Below are positions 8,318 through 15,720 of a stretch of DNA of 62,644 nt, one piece after another; the first letter of the stretch is position 1, and the number at the start of each line of letters is the position of its first letter. Both the position numbers and the translations under genes were made by a program. This stretch comes from an uncultured Eubacteriales bacterium. Lineage in GTDB: Bacteria > Bacillota > Clostridia > Oscillospirales > CAG-382. Below the pieces are notes generated by a model. That model was not told where the DNA came from. It saw nothing but the letters and a program-made list of their open reading frames with translations, and did not search any database. The stretch is taken from contig CAKSCV010000017.1 of NCBI GenBank assembly GCA_934444645.1, positions 1 through 62,644 of the forward strand. Direction: 5' to 3'.

Positions 8318-9070
8318 TCACTCCCTTCCGTAACACAAAACCTCCGCCCGACATAGCGATAGATAAATATACTTTCCGCCGTTTATCTCGTTGCCCTTTG
8401 CCGTGCAGTCCGCATAAACATAGCCCGGATAAAGCTTCTCAAAGATCTCCGCCGAATCCGAAAATGCCACCAGCTCGGCCGCCTTCTTGCCGGAAATCCG
8501 GTAATCGTTCACTTTCTCCTCCGGACGTATAAGATTCTTGGACGCATTCCACCGCTTGAAAAACAACGCTTGCTTGGTCATGTAGTGCGTAAGACCCGCA
8601 ATGCCGTTCTTGTCAAATTTCAGTCTCTTGGTGTTGGCAAAACCCTTTTGCCATAAACGCTCAATCACATCGCGGCTCACACCGGCATTCAAAATCAGGT
8701 GATGATGCACCCGGCCGCGCTTCTCACCCTTTTCACAAACCCATATGTATTTGAGTTCTGATCCTGCCGCCTTGTAAAGCCGGCGAAGCTTGCGCAAAAA
8801 CTTCTGCCCGTCCTCACGCGCCTCGTTTTCCGATTCCGGCAGATGCGCATCGTCATACGTTAAGTGTAACGCCAGGTCGCCGCGCGTAAAATTGGCGTGT
8901 ACCAAACGCGTAAAATGCCGCTTGCTGTTCTGCTCGTTTAACCGCGCTTGCGTCTCGCTGGTCGGCTTGGCCTTGGAGCGGCGCATGCCTGCCTTGGCGT
9001 AAACCGGATAGATCTGTACATCCATGTAGTCACCGCAAATATACACTTTTTCGCGATAGTACGCACGCAT
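8318..9070 (-). CDS. rep: HUH rolling-circle replication initiator
   Basis: 250 residues from ATG 9070 with a GGAGG site. It shows the three HUH endonuclease motifs in order: motif I LALHLTYDD (about 66-74), the metal-binding HHH in RGRVHHHLIL (122-124), and the catalytic Tyr163/Lys166 in LTHYMTKQ. This arrangement matches the Rep proteins of Microviridae and of some Firmicute prophages and plasmids. The enzyme nicks one strand at an origin, attaches to the 5' end through the tyrosine and starts displacement synthesis. There is no helicase domain. The cluster of inverted repeats just upstream (9158-9234) could be its target. Confidence 0.88.
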   Translation of the reverse strand: MRAYYREKVYICGDYMDVQIYPVYAKAGMRRSKAKPTSETQARLNEQNSKRHFTRLVHANFTRGDLALHLTYDDAHLPESENEAREDGQKFLRKLRRLYKAAGSELKYIWVCEKGEKRGRVHHHLILNAGVSRDVIERLWQKGFANTKRLKFDKNGIAGLTHYMTKQALFFKRWNASKNLIRPEEKVNDYRISGKKAAELVAFSDSAEIFEKLYPGYVYADCTAKGNEINGGKYIYLSLCRAEVLCYGRE

Positions 9071-9157
9071 TTTTCTTTCCTCCGGTTTTCATATGTTTTG
9101 CCCTTTCGGATTTCGCGCCGCCCGCACTTTCCAAAGGACTGTCGATAAGATAATATA

Positions 9158-9234
9158 GCATACAAGCCTGTATGCGGCACTACGCCGCATTGTTTTTCCG
9201 CATGCCGCATACTTCAAAAAACAGTATGCGGCAT
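9158..9234. repeat. Inverted-repeat cluster upstream of rep, candidate origin
   Basis: Overlapping perfect inverted repeats lie within 80 bases: GCATACA/TGTATGC (9158-9164, 9169-9175, loop AGCC) and ATGCGGC/GCCGCAT (9172-9178, 9184-9190, loop ACTAC). The element GTATGCGGCAT recurs inverted at 9202-9212 and direct at 9224-9234. These stem-loops and iterons directly upstream of a HUH Rep gene look like a rolling-circle origin or a Rep autoregulatory site. No gene occupies 9071-9268. Confidence 0.55.
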
Positions 9235-9268
9235 TGGTTTTCTAATATATTCCAGTATATAAGGAAGC

Positions 9269-9634
9269 TTATTCCTTGACTTCGGCGGAATCCTTTTTTG
9301 TTTCGCTCCGCTCCACCTTGATAGCTCCTTTTGCACCGTGCGAAAGCTTTGCACGAATGCCGCCGGCAAAAGATAACGCCGCTTGATGCATCTTGTAGTT
9401 GGCGATAAGCTCCGCAAGCACGTTTAAAGTCCCGATTTCTTTTTCCGGCAGCGGCTTGTAGCCGCGCTCTTTGCAGGACTCGCCGAACAGATCGTCAATT
9501 GTGTCTGCAGCACGCTTTATCTGATCTTCAATTTTCCGCGCACGTTTCGCACCGTCGCAGTCGCAGTCGCCGCCGCCAAGCCGTACTTGACCGCAAAACG
9601 GGCAAGCTGTTTCTTCAAATTCTTTCACATTCAT
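9269..9634 (-). CDS. Small phage protein with N-terminal zinc motif
   Basis: 121 residues from ATG 9634, which has AGGAGGG 9 bases upstream and overlaps the previous stop by four bases (ATGA). The N-terminus carries CPFCGQ followed by CDCD, a probable zinc-binding turn, then a helical segment (KRARKIEDQIKRAADTIDDLF) and a conserved-looking LNVLAELIANYKMHQAAL helix. The C-terminal ~25 residues are Lys/Glu rich. I do not recognise the family; small zinc-finger proteins like this are common in early regions of clostridial phages. Confidence 0.75.
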   Translation of the reverse strand: MNVKEFEETACPFCGQVRLGGGDCDCDGAKRARKIEDQIKRAADTIDDLFGESCKERGYKPLPEKEIGTLNVLAELIANYKMHQAALSFAGGIRAKLSHGAKGAIKVERSETKKDSAEVKE

Positions 9635-9801
9635 TTCTGTACCCTCCTGTTCCAAACTCCGATCGCCTCAGCCTTGTCCTTGTACGGCATGGTCCGCACA
9701 CATTCCAACGCATTTTCACAGTGTGCAATGTACATGCCGCACGCAAATAAAAGACTTCCCGGCGCACCGCAAAACGGACATGGCTTCAAAATAACATTCA
9801 T
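9631..9801 (-). CDS. Lar-like zinc-finger protein
   Basis: 56 residues from ATG 9801 with GAGGAAA just upstream. LKPCPFCGAPG near the start, a second Cys pair and the C-terminal EAIGVWNRR match the Lar (restriction alleviation) family pattern of a CPFCG knuckle, a central C/H pair and a final W-N-R. In Rac prophage Lar modifies type I restriction activity; for most family members the role is untested. The stop overlaps the next start (ATGA). Confidence 0.78.
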   Translation of the reverse strand: MNVILKPCPFCGAPGSLLFACGMYIAHCENALECVRTMPYKDKAEAIGVWNRRVQK

Positions 9802-9806
9802 TTTCC

Positions 9807-10109
9807 TCACCACTGTCCCACCGCAGTCATACCGCCGGAGCGCGCAACCGTGAGATTTTCCGAATGCTTCACGATATCGCACCGTTCAATTGCTATAATG
9901 ATAAATCCGCTTTTGCAGAAATTTTTGTCATCCAAAATGTATTTGACCTTGACGAGCGCCGTCCGGCCGGTGTAACCGATATCGTATTCGTTTAAGGCCA
10001 AATAATCGCCAACTTCATAGAAACGGTCTTTTTTCCGCACCTCGAAATTCTTGTCGCCGCTCTGGACCGCGTTAAAATATGCCGGTTTGATTTTTAATTC
10101 GTGTATCAT
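9807..10109 (-). CDS. DUF3850 protein (ASCH/PUA-like fold)
   Basis: 100 residues. The pattern MIHELKIKPAYF...SGDKNFEVRKKDR...VGDYLALNEYD...GYTGR...VKYILDD is that of DUF3850, a small PUA/ASCH-like RNA- or nucleotide-binding fold frequent in phages. Function in phage biology is not established. AAAGGAAG precedes the ATG. It lies 17 bases after the DUF3102 gene and 5 bases before the Lar-like gene in the early operon. Confidence 0.88.
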   Translation of the reverse strand: MIHELKIKPAYFNAVQSGDKNFEVRKKDRFYEVGDYLALNEYDIGYTGRTALVKVKYILDDKNFCKSGFIIIAIERCDIVKHSENLTVARSGGMTAVGQW

Positions 10110-10127
10110 TTTTCAAAACTTCCTTTC

Positions 10128-11156
10128 TTAATGCGATATTTTTTCTTTCATAACATCCAAAACACCCTTAACGCCCTCCGCAAGCTTGTCCGCATTCCCG
10201 TCTCCTTCTGCCCGAAGCTTTTCAAGCGAAGAAACCAACTCGCCGAATACATTCTGAAACAGCTCAAAGTACGCCGAAAACCGCTGCATGCCGCCATTCG
10301 CCGCCGCCTCTGCCTTTTTCCGATACGAATCCGCTTCGGCACGCAGCGATGCAAGCTCTTTCGTAAAAGCTGCCTTGCTGTCACTTGCCGCCTGTGCCTT
10401 CGCCGCCTCTATGGCAGCTTTCTTTTCCGTCTCTGCCGCGTCTACCTTTTCCTGTAAGGCAGCAAGCTTCTTTTCTAACTTCGACTTGATCTCCGCCTTT
10501 GCCGCCTTCACCGCCTCCGCCTTTTCGGCTTGCAGCTCCGCTTCACGCTCTTCGGAAAGCATCGCCCCCTCCGAAACGTCCGTGCCGGACTCCAACGCCG
10601 CAAGCTGCCCTTTCAAATCCTCAATTTCGGCAAGATAGCCGCTCTCCTTGGCTTCAATCTCCGCCGCCTCAGCACGTACCGTCTCAAGCGCATCCTTTAA
10701 CGCCGCCGCCCGGCTCTCTGCCTCCTTGCGTGCCTTTATCTCGGCACCTATGTCGCGTACCGATACCGCATTCATGTCGTGTGTTTTCACGTATTCCTTG
10801 CGCTCGGCGTAGGGAAGGGCAATGAGCGCAAGCGCCTGACTCGGACTGATGTCGCCGAAAATCTCGATCCGGTTTTCCTCGAAAAAGCCAAGCTGCTCCT
10901 TCTCGCCGTATTCCTCATATAAACGCATTAAATTGTTGGCCGTGCTCTGCGAGTAGTTCACATTGTCCGAAAGCCATGCCATCCATGCGCCGCTTGCAAC
11001 CTTGCCCTTGGCCTCACAAAGTAACCGCCCGATCTCCACCGAAGCGGAAAGTACCGTCTCGCAGGTGCGCCGCTTGATGTAGTTGATCTCATTCGCAATC
11101 ACTTTTTCCGTTCGTTCTTCCGTAAGTGCCGTGTTTTGATTCATAAGTTCGTTCAT
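10128..11156 (-). CDS. DUF3102 protein with long coiled coil
   Basis: 342 residues. The first ~130 residues follow the DUF3102 pattern: EINYIKRRTCETVLSASVE, GRLLCEAKGKVASGAWMAWL, NYSQSTANNLMRLYEEYG and SPSQALALIALP, a ParB/Spo0J-like helical module that also resembles the N-terminus of phage regulators. Residues ~140-300 are an Ala/Glu/Lys-rich coiled coil, and the C-terminus (RFSAYFELFQNVFGELVSSL) is again helical. It probably binds DNA and oligomerises; the exact function is unknown. Its start overlaps the PcfJ stop (ATGA). Confidence 0.78.
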   Translation of the reverse strand: MNELMNQNTALTEERTEKVIANEINYIKRRTCETVLSASVEIGRLLCEAKGKVASGAWMAWLSDNVNYSQSTANNLMRLYEEYGEKEQLGFFEENRIEIFGDISPSQALALIALPYAERKEYVKTHDMNAVSVRDIGAEIKARKEAESRAAALKDALETVRAEAAEIEAKESGYLAEIEDLKGQLAALESGTDVSEGAMLSEEREAELQAEKAEAVKAAKAEIKSKLEKKLAALQEKVDAAETEKKAAIEAAKAQAASDSKAAFTKELASLRAEADSYRKKAEAAANGGMQRFSAYFELFQNVFGELVSSLEKLRAEGDGNADKLAEGVKGVLDVMKEKISH

Positions 11157-12730
11157 GCCGATATCGTCCTTTCTGTCTCTTTGACTTTTTTGTACGCCTT
11201 CGGCCGCTTGCTGCCGCCCTTGACCCAGCGAAGCCAGCTTTCAAAGAATTCGTTTGCCGCCGGAATGTCACGTGGCGCTGTCCTGTTGTGGTATCCGTGT
11301 ACCTGAATCAGCTCCTTGCCGTGCATTTCGATGGTGTATAACGGCTTGTCCGGCTCGGAAACCGACCGCATAAATAAAATAGTGGTCACACCGTCCGCAT
11401 GCCGCGCCGCATAGCCGCCCACGCAGTGCTCAAGTGCCTTGCCCTCGTCAATGATTTCTGTACAGTCGTGCGGCGCACGGATAAAATACCCATTCTTTTC
11501 CATGCCATAAAGCTTCATGAGCTTGTCAAAGCGTTCCGCCGCCTTTTTCTGCTCGACCTCCAATGCCTGTAATTTCCGGATCTTTATGGCCTCGTCGTGA
11601 GCTTTTATAAGGTCTTTCGGAAAAAGCACATTGTGAACCGTAAGGTCAAGCCCGATATCTTCTGCCGCCTCAATATAGTCCTTCCACGTGTAGGCACTTC
11701 CCGATAAAACCGCCTGCTTTTTCAAATACCGTAAAAAGTCCTCATAGGCCGCTCCATATCTGTCAAGATACTTTGTAACGTCGGCACTGATGTAATAAAA
11801 CACACGCACATTCCAGTTTTCCGCATTCACCATACCGTTTTTCCGTCCTCGGAAAAACCGCATGTAAACGTCAAGCACGTCCATGTCGTTCTTAAATCTT
11901 GCCCATTCGTTCCGTTCGGATTTTGAAAGCTTCCAAAAATCGCGTAACGTTTCCGCGTTCCACTTGACCGCATGCCGTGTCTTGTAACCGTTTAATTTTC
12001 GCCTAAGCAACTCGGCATAGCCGCCTTTGAGTAACATCTCCACCTTTTCCGGATACCGGCTGTATAATGCCAAATACAGAAAACCGTCATTTACATCCTC
12101 ATATCCCGCCTTGCGGAATAAACTGTACTTGAAAAACGTGTCTTCTAACCGACTAAGACCGATATATCTGTAATCCGCGTAAGTAAATCCCTGGGCACTA
12201 CTTGACCGCCCGAACGGCTCGCGAAGCTTTTTCACCCGTATAACATCACCATAATAATACCGCGCCCGGTAATATTCCGGCTCTTCGCCTTTGCGGAAAC
12301 GGTACAGCTCGTAGCTCTCGCGCCATGTGCACGCAATGCCGTAAGTAAAATCCCTGTATAAAAACTCGCACCGAATGCAAACCTCACTCTCGCTTACCGG
12401 CAATATAAAAGCCACCGCCTTTTCCTCGCGTAAGTCCGAAAGCCGCTTTTTCCGGCCGGTGTTGATGACTTCGCCCGAAAAGCCGCATTTCGTGCAGGTC
12501 CCGTATTCCCGGTGCTTTGCCCGGAATAAATCCTCTTCGGCGTTCGTGTACGTCCGCGCCGGGAATCTCAAATTGTATTTTTCGCCGCAGCGCGAACAGA
12601 TAAAGGTCTTGCTGCCGTCCGGCTCGTTTGTCACAAATATATAATCGGCCATGCCCCGAAAGGCTTCTTCTATATCCTCGGCCGGAATTTCCGGCGTGCC
12701 CGGCACATAGTCCTCCATTAAAATCGCCAT
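11153..12730 (-). CDS. PcfJ-like protein
   Basis: 525 residues from ATG 12730 (MAILMEDYV) with GAGGTGG upstream. Residues ~40-90 hold two CxxC pairs (CSRCGEKY, CTKCGFSG), probably a zinc ribbon. The C-terminal region carries the PcfJ signature: GKALEHCVGGYAARHADG, then TILFMRS, KPLYTIEMHGKELIQVHG and NR. PcfJ is named from conjugative plasmid pCF10 and is common in mobile elements and phages; its biochemistry is unsettled. It is followed by DUF3102 (4-base overlap) and preceded by the PcfK-like gene, the usual pairing. Confidence 0.85.
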   Translation of the reverse strand: MAILMEDYVPGTPEIPAEDIEEAFRGMADYIFVTNEPDGSKTFICSRCGEKYNLRFPARTYTNAEEDLFRAKHREYGTCTKCGFSGEVINTGRKKRLSDLREEKAVAFILPVSESEVCIRCEFLYRDFTYGIACTWRESYELYRFRKGEEPEYYRARYYYGDVIRVKKLREPFGRSSSAQGFTYADYRYIGLSRLEDTFFKYSLFRKAGYEDVNDGFLYLALYSRYPEKVEMLLKGGYAELLRRKLNGYKTRHAVKWNAETLRDFWKLSKSERNEWARFKNDMDVLDVYMRFFRGRKNGMVNAENWNVRVFYYISADVTKYLDRYGAAYEDFLRYLKKQAVLSGSAYTWKDYIEAAEDIGLDLTVHNVLFPKDLIKAHDEAIKIRKLQALEVEQKKAAERFDKLMKLYGMEKNGYFIRAPHDCTEIIDEGKALEHCVGGYAARHADGVTTILFMRSVSEPDKPLYTIEMHGKELIQVHGYHNRTAPRDIPAANEFFESWLRWVKGGSKRPKAYKKVKETERTISA

Positions 12731-12740
12731 ACCGCCCACC

Positions 12741-13124
12741 TCATTCCAAAATATCAAATAACGAAATAACCTTGAATTCCTTCGCTTTGTCGCCTGTATC
12801 GGCAGCCGGCAGATCATACGGATTCACATGCAGCTTCATGCAGAATTCGATCTCCGCACCCGGAAAATAAAACCTCACCGCACGCCTGTAAACATCAATA
12901 TCGCTGATCGCACGCCCCACATCCTTGGCCACCGCCTTTAGACAGTCCCCAAACGTCTGTGAATTCTGATATACCGCACGGGCAAATTCTTCGTCTTGAC
13001 CGATGAAGCTCTCAAGCGCCGTAAGCACCGGCCCGGCAAGCACCTTTTCATACCGGCCGAATTGGTCCTTCGCGTCCGCACATTCCTTTTTTAACTTCTC
13101 CACGGCTAATTTTTTTTCATCCAT
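12741..13124 (-). CDS. PcfK-like protein, possible AcrIIA9-family Cas9 inhibitor
   Basis: 127 residues with AAAGGA before the ATG. The central part, LESFIGQDEEFARAVYQ, then TFGDCLKAVAKDV, DIDVYRRAVRFYFPGAEI and KLHVN, follows the PcfK domain pattern (E-x-F repeats, D-C-L, V-Y-x-x-A-V-x-Y-F). From established knowledge, the Cas9 inhibitor AcrIIA9 belongs to the PcfK-like family, so this gene is an anti-CRISPR candidate, although most PcfK proteins have not been shown to inhibit Cas9. It sits next to PcfJ, as in conjugative elements. No Cas9 or CRISPR array is in the window. Confidence 0.65.
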   Translation of the reverse strand: MDEKKLAVEKLKKECADAKDQFGRYEKVLAGPVLTALESFIGQDEEFARAVYQNSQTFGDCLKAVAKDVGRAISDIDVYRRAVRFYFPGAEIEFCMKLHVNPYDLPAADTGDKAKEFKVISLFDILE

Positions 13125-13171
13125 AGCAATATCCTTTCTTTTGCAATCAATGTAATCGCTTCGAACCGCCC

Positions 13172-13720
13172 TTAATTCCCGGCGCGTTCAAATTCAAATA
13201 TGTCCTCTAACGTAAAGTCGAGCCGCCCGTCCTCGCGCTCGCGCTCCGCCTTTTGCTTTTCTTCCTCCGTCCGCTTCGCCCTCTCGGCGCGTGCCGCATC
13301 CACACTAAGCCTGTCCGCTTTGATGTCCTGTTCCTTGAGCGCCGTAAATACCCATTTGCGAAGCGCAAGATAGTGTGACCGCACCCGGTAAGCCTTGTAG
13401 GCCATGTATTCGCTTAAATACTCAATCGCCCGGCACGCCGCCTCTTCGCCGTAGTCCGCCTTTAGCTTTTCAAGCTCATCGTCCGAAAGAAGCACATTTT
13501 CATATTGCCCGTATTTGTGCTTTTGCACCTTGCCGCTCTTTTCGTGACAGTCCGCTACACCGACATGGATACTAAGCCACTTTTCCTTGCAGCTCCTGCA
13601 TTTTGCTTCACCGCGTGCCGTGCAGTCTACCGCGCCGCCGTCAAGCTCGCCCGGACAGAGCATAATCCCCGCCAGCTTTTCCGGCGTCATGCCCGCCATA
13701 AGCCTTTCAAAATTTGTCAT
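13172..13720 (-). CDS. Phage early protein with N-terminal zinc motif and replisome-type C-terminus
   Basis: 182 residues with AAAGGGA before ATG 13720. Cysteines around residues 22-45 (LCPGEL...VDCT...CRSC) may bind zinc. The middle holds YGQYENVLLSDDELEKLK...AIEYLSEYMAYKAYRVRSHYLALRKW, a motif I associate with clostridial phage replication proteins, where it follows a DNA-binding domain. The last ~50 residues are highly charged (R/E/K). A replication accessory role is inferred only; no enzymatic motif is visible. As the first gene after the hairpin-bearing intergenic region it probably starts a sub-operon. Confidence 0.65.
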   Translation of the reverse strand: MTNFERLMAGMTPEKLAGIMLCPGELDGGAVDCTARGEAKCRSCKEKWLSIHVGVADCHEKSGKVQKHKYGQYENVLLSDDELEKLKADYGEEAACRAIEYLSEYMAYKAYRVRSHYLALRKWVFTALKEQDIKADRLSVDAARAERAKRTEEEKQKAEREREDGRLDFTLEDIFEFERAGN

Positions 13721-13773
13721 TCGTATCGTCCCTTTCTTCTTGACAAAATCCGTTTATTCCGTTATAATAACAG

Positions 13774-13833
13774 TGCAATATCCTTGTATTGCATTTTATC
13801 GTCCAAACCGTCGGTGCGTCCACACCGACGGTT
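13774..13833. promoter_or_regulatory. Two inverted repeats in early intergenic region
   Basis: TGCAATA/TATTGCA (13774-13780 and 13787-13793) is a perfect 7-bp repeat with a six-base spacer, like a dimeric operator. AACCGTCGGTG/CACCGACGGTT (13806-13816 and 13823-13833) is a perfect 11-bp hairpin. Neither is followed by a clean minus-strand T-run, so the second is a stem-loop of uncertain role. Confidence 0.4.
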
Positions 13834-13853
13834 ATTTCTTTTGCCGTCATATT

Positions 13854-14054
13854 TCAAAAACATATATTACCTTCTTCCGGAAATAACGGCAACGGCATCC
13901 AATAGATCACTTCCGCTCTTCCGCGATGGATCCAATGGTCAATCGCGTAATAGCCTTTGTCAATATTTTTCATGCCGTTTTTTGACCGCGTACATACCAG
14001 CACTTCTTCCTGATCGTTCGGCAATTGCTTTCGTGCATCAATCCACTTGTTCAT
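13854..14054 (-). CDS. DUF551 protein
   Basis: 66 residues from ATG 14054 with GGAG eight bases upstream; a GTG nine bases earlier is less likely. MNKWIDARKQLPNDQEEVLVC...KGYYAIDHWI...EVIYWMPLPLFPE is the standard DUF551 pattern (W-I near the start, L-P, V-L-V, and W-M-P-L-P at the end). The family is widespread in phages of Gram-negative and Gram-positive bacteria with unknown function. Its start overlaps the previous stop (ATGA). Confidence 0.85.
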   Translation of the reverse strand: MNKWIDARKQLPNDQEEVLVCTRSKNGMKNIDKGYYAIDHWIHRGRAEVIYWMPLPLFPEEGNICF

Positions 14055-14359
14055 CTCACACACTCCAAAAACACAACTTGCTCACCGACCCGTATGTGCC
14101 CCATGTCCGCGCCGTTTAACTGCTCACACCAACCGAGGTATTCCCGCTTGTCAAGTGTCTCCGGACAATACTCATCCGCAATCCGCCACGCCGTGTCACC
14201 GGCCTTGATCACCCGCGTCACCGGTACAAAATCCTCTCGCTTCGGCTTCTCGTCCTCTCGTGAGCAAACTAACGTAATCAGCAGCATCGCCACCAATAGC
14301 CCAAGAATAATCGCAGCCGTCCGCTTGTCCTTGTTCCACCGCCTGTTGTTTTTACACAT
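14051..14359 (-). CDS. Membrane-anchored LysM protein
   Basis: 102 residues. A short basic N-terminus is followed by one membrane helix (AAIILGLLVAMLLITLV, about residues 15-31) and then a LysM domain (VIKAGDTAWRIADEYCP ... YLGWCEQLNG ... IRVGEQVVFL). The layout equals that of YneA-type cell-division inhibitors and some phage envelope proteins: cytoplasmic tail, anchor, extracytoplasmic LysM that binds peptidoglycan. In an early phage operon it might delay division or act in superinfection exclusion; that is inference. GAAAGG precedes the ATG. Confidence 0.78.
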   Translation of the reverse strand: MCKNNRRWNKDKRTAAIILGLLVAMLLITLVCSREDEKPKREDFVPVTRVIKAGDTAWRIADEYCPETLDKREYLGWCEQLNGADMGHIRVGEQVVFLECVR

Positions 14360-14375
14360 CTTTCTTCATTCCTTT

Positions 14376-14600
14376 CTATCGCGCCGCACGCCGTACCTCG
14401 TAAACCGAAATATCGTGCGGTTCTTTTTTGACTTCCTTCGGTGCTTCATTCGGAAACCCGACCGGATATAACCGTAAGATGTAACCACCGCATCGACAAT
14501 AAGCCTTGTATACCATGCAAAGCCGACCACCGATAAAAGCACCAACCCGGCGCGTTCCGCCCGTGTATTCGTCATTTAAAAAACGGTATTCTACCTTCAT
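14376..14600 (-). CDS. Hypothetical phage protein
   Basis: 74 residues from ATG 14600 (MKVEYRFLNDEYTGG), five bases after the preceding gene; a longer start at 14618 is possible but would overlap. Beta-rich with RRVGAFIGGRLCMVYKAYCRCGGYILRLYP, which looks like a small single-domain fold. The C-terminus is Lys/Glu/Pro rich. No family recognised. Overlapping frames in this stretch were considered less likely because this one is in step with its neighbours. Confidence 0.6.
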   Translation of the reverse strand: MKVEYRFLNDEYTGGTRRVGAFIGGRLCMVYKAYCRCGGYILRLYPVGFPNEAPKEVKKEPHDISVYEVRRAAR

Positions 14601-14605
14601 GCCCT

Positions 14606-14839
14606 TTACACTTCCCATAAATACGGCTCGTTTAAGCAAATGTCCTTGATCGGACATTCAATACAGTCGGTCTCTTCGTTTTCCTCCCGACTGTTGCAGT
14701 AAGCCTTGATCACCTTCGCCGCCTCAAATACATCATTTATCGTCGGTGCGCCGACCGCTCCATAACAGGCCGGACAAAGCTGCCGCCCCTCCGGAATTAC
14801 CCGTCCGCAAACCGCACATCTGTCAATATCTTCAAACAT
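14606..14839 (-). CDS. Small double Cys-cluster protein
   Basis: 77 residues from ATG 14839, with GGAG eight bases upstream. An N-terminal CAVCGRVIPEGRQLCPACY zinc ribbon is followed by a helix (INDVFEAAKVIKAYCNS) and a second cluster DCIECPIKDICLNEP. The second cluster resembles small C-x2-C-x5-C knuckles found in phage proteins. Probably a metal-binding regulatory or adaptor protein; function unknown. Confidence 0.68.
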   Translation of the reverse strand: MFEDIDRCAVCGRVIPEGRQLCPACYGAVGAPTINDVFEAAKVIKAYCNSREENEETDCIECPIKDICLNEPYLWEV

Positions 14840-14844
14840 ATCTT

Positions 14845-15075
14845 TCACTCCTGTTCTGCGTCCTTGTACCGTATCCTTTCCGGATCCGCTATTACCGCAC
14901 TCCGGCCGTTCCTGTCCTCAAGCTCAGCCGTTACCCGAATGCCGCCCATACCGTCCGCCCGGTATATCACCGCCGAAACACGCTTATATTCCAACTCCGT
15001 GCCGCCCGAATTCGGCGCACGAAATAATACCGTATGACCGTTAAGTAAGGCGGTCTTTAGCTCGCTTGTCTCCAT
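14845..15075 (-). CDS. Hypothetical phage protein
   Basis: 76 residues from ATG 15075 with GGAGAAAAGC upstream. The pattern ELKTALLNGHTVLFRAPN...YKRVSAVIYR...IRVTAELEDRNGRSAVIADPERIRY looks like a small beta-barrel protein often seen in phage early regions, but I could not name the family. It overlaps the end of the preceding gene by about 35 bases and is five bases from the next. Confidence 0.65.
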   Translation of the reverse strand: METSELKTALLNGHTVLFRAPNSGGTELEYKRVSAVIYRADGMGGIRVTAELEDRNGRSAVIADPERIRYKDAEQE

Positions 15076-15289
15076 GCTTTTCTCCGTCCTTTTCCGATGC
15101 CGTCAAATCGCTTGCCGCAGCCTCTGCACGCTTGGCTTCTTCCTCTTGCGCACGCCGAAGCCGCGCATTGTCAATGATCGCCCAAGCACGTTCTAAAATG
15201 CGCTCCCTCTCTTTCGGGTCGGTCTCAATGTAATCATCCCGAATGCGGACAATCGCCTTTTCGAATTTGTATTCTGCAACAACTGCCAT
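15041..15289 (-). CDS. Hypothetical charged phage protein
   Basis: 82 residues from ATG 15289 with AGGTG six bases upstream (a GTG at 15298 is the alternative). An N-terminal EYKFEKAIVRIRDDYIETDPKERERILERAWAII helical segment is followed by a highly charged, Ala/Glu/Lys-rich tail. No recognised family. It follows the Cro-like gene by five bases and is the second gene of the early operon. Confidence 0.65.
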   Translation of the reverse strand: MAVVAEYKFEKAIVRIRDDYIETDPKERERILERAWAIIDNARLRRAQEEEAKRAEAAASDLTASEKDGEKHGDKRAKDRLT

Positions 15290-15294
15290 AAAAA

Positions 15295-15576
15295 TCACCT
15301 CATTTCATTCGTATGCCTTGTCGCGCCCGCGCTTGCCTGTCCGCCTTGATATGCCGGATAATCGAGTAACGGCGTAACTAAATCGTATACGCTGCACCCG
15401 AAGAAATCGGCAATCTTAAACGCTGTCTCGGCCGAAATCATCTTTGTGCCCCCAATCATCCGGCTGACATGACTTTCGTCAAAACCCAAGTATTCGGCAA
15501 GCTCCTTCTGCGTCTTGTCGTTCAAAATCAACCGAATCTCAATGTTCCGTCCGAGTAAACTGTAGTTCTTCTTCAT
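15295..15576 (-). CDS. Cro-like XRE transcriptional regulator
   Basis: 93 residues. An XRE-type helix-turn-helix covers about residues 10-65 (KTQKELAEYLGFDESHVSRMIGG, then ISAETAFKIADFFGCSVYDLV). It is the first gene leftward from a strong promoter that holds an operator, opposite the plus-strand repressor. This is the Cro position in a genetic switch, so it likely represses the lysogeny promoter during lytic growth. AAAGGAG precedes the ATG by about 12 bases. Confidence 0.85.
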   Translation of the reverse strand: MKKNYSLLGRNIEIRLILNDKTQKELAEYLGFDESHVSRMIGGTKMISAETAFKIADFFGCSVYDLVTPLLDYPAYQGGQASAGATRHTNEMR

Positions 15577-15631
15577 TTGACTTTTTCACTCCTTTGTGGT
15601 ATTATATAGACAAGTAATTGCCTGTGGTATA

Positions 15632-15660
15632 ATAATATCACTGTATACAGTGAATGTCAA
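15632..15660 (-). promoter_or_regulatory. Early leftward promoter with operator palindrome in the spacer
   Basis: On the minus strand -35 TTGACA (15660-15655) and -10 TATTAT (15637-15632) are 17 bp apart. The spacer contains the 16-bp perfect palindrome TCACTGTATACAGTGA (15638-15653). A repressor dimer bound there would block RNA polymerase directly. The half site TCACTGTA recurs at 15669-15676. Confidence 0.82.
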
Positions 15661-15685
15661 TACAAAAATCACTGTAAAAGATGAT

Positions 15686-15703
15686 TTTGTGCATTTGCAC
15701 AAA
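15686..15703. promoter_or_regulatory. Second inverted repeat in the switch region
   Basis: TTTGTGCA/TGCACAAA (15686-15693 and 15696-15703) with a two-base spacer lies just upstream of the repressor's GTG start, overlapping its probable leader. It differs from the TCACTGTA operator, so a second regulator such as Cro, or the repressor mRNA itself, may use it. Confidence 0.45.
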
Positions 15704-15720
15704 TTTTAGGGGATGTTTTT

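Noticed and set aside
13806..13833. The 11-bp hairpin as a terminator of the upstream phage genes
   Set aside because: The minus strand lacks a T-run after it, so it is listed only as a stem-loop.
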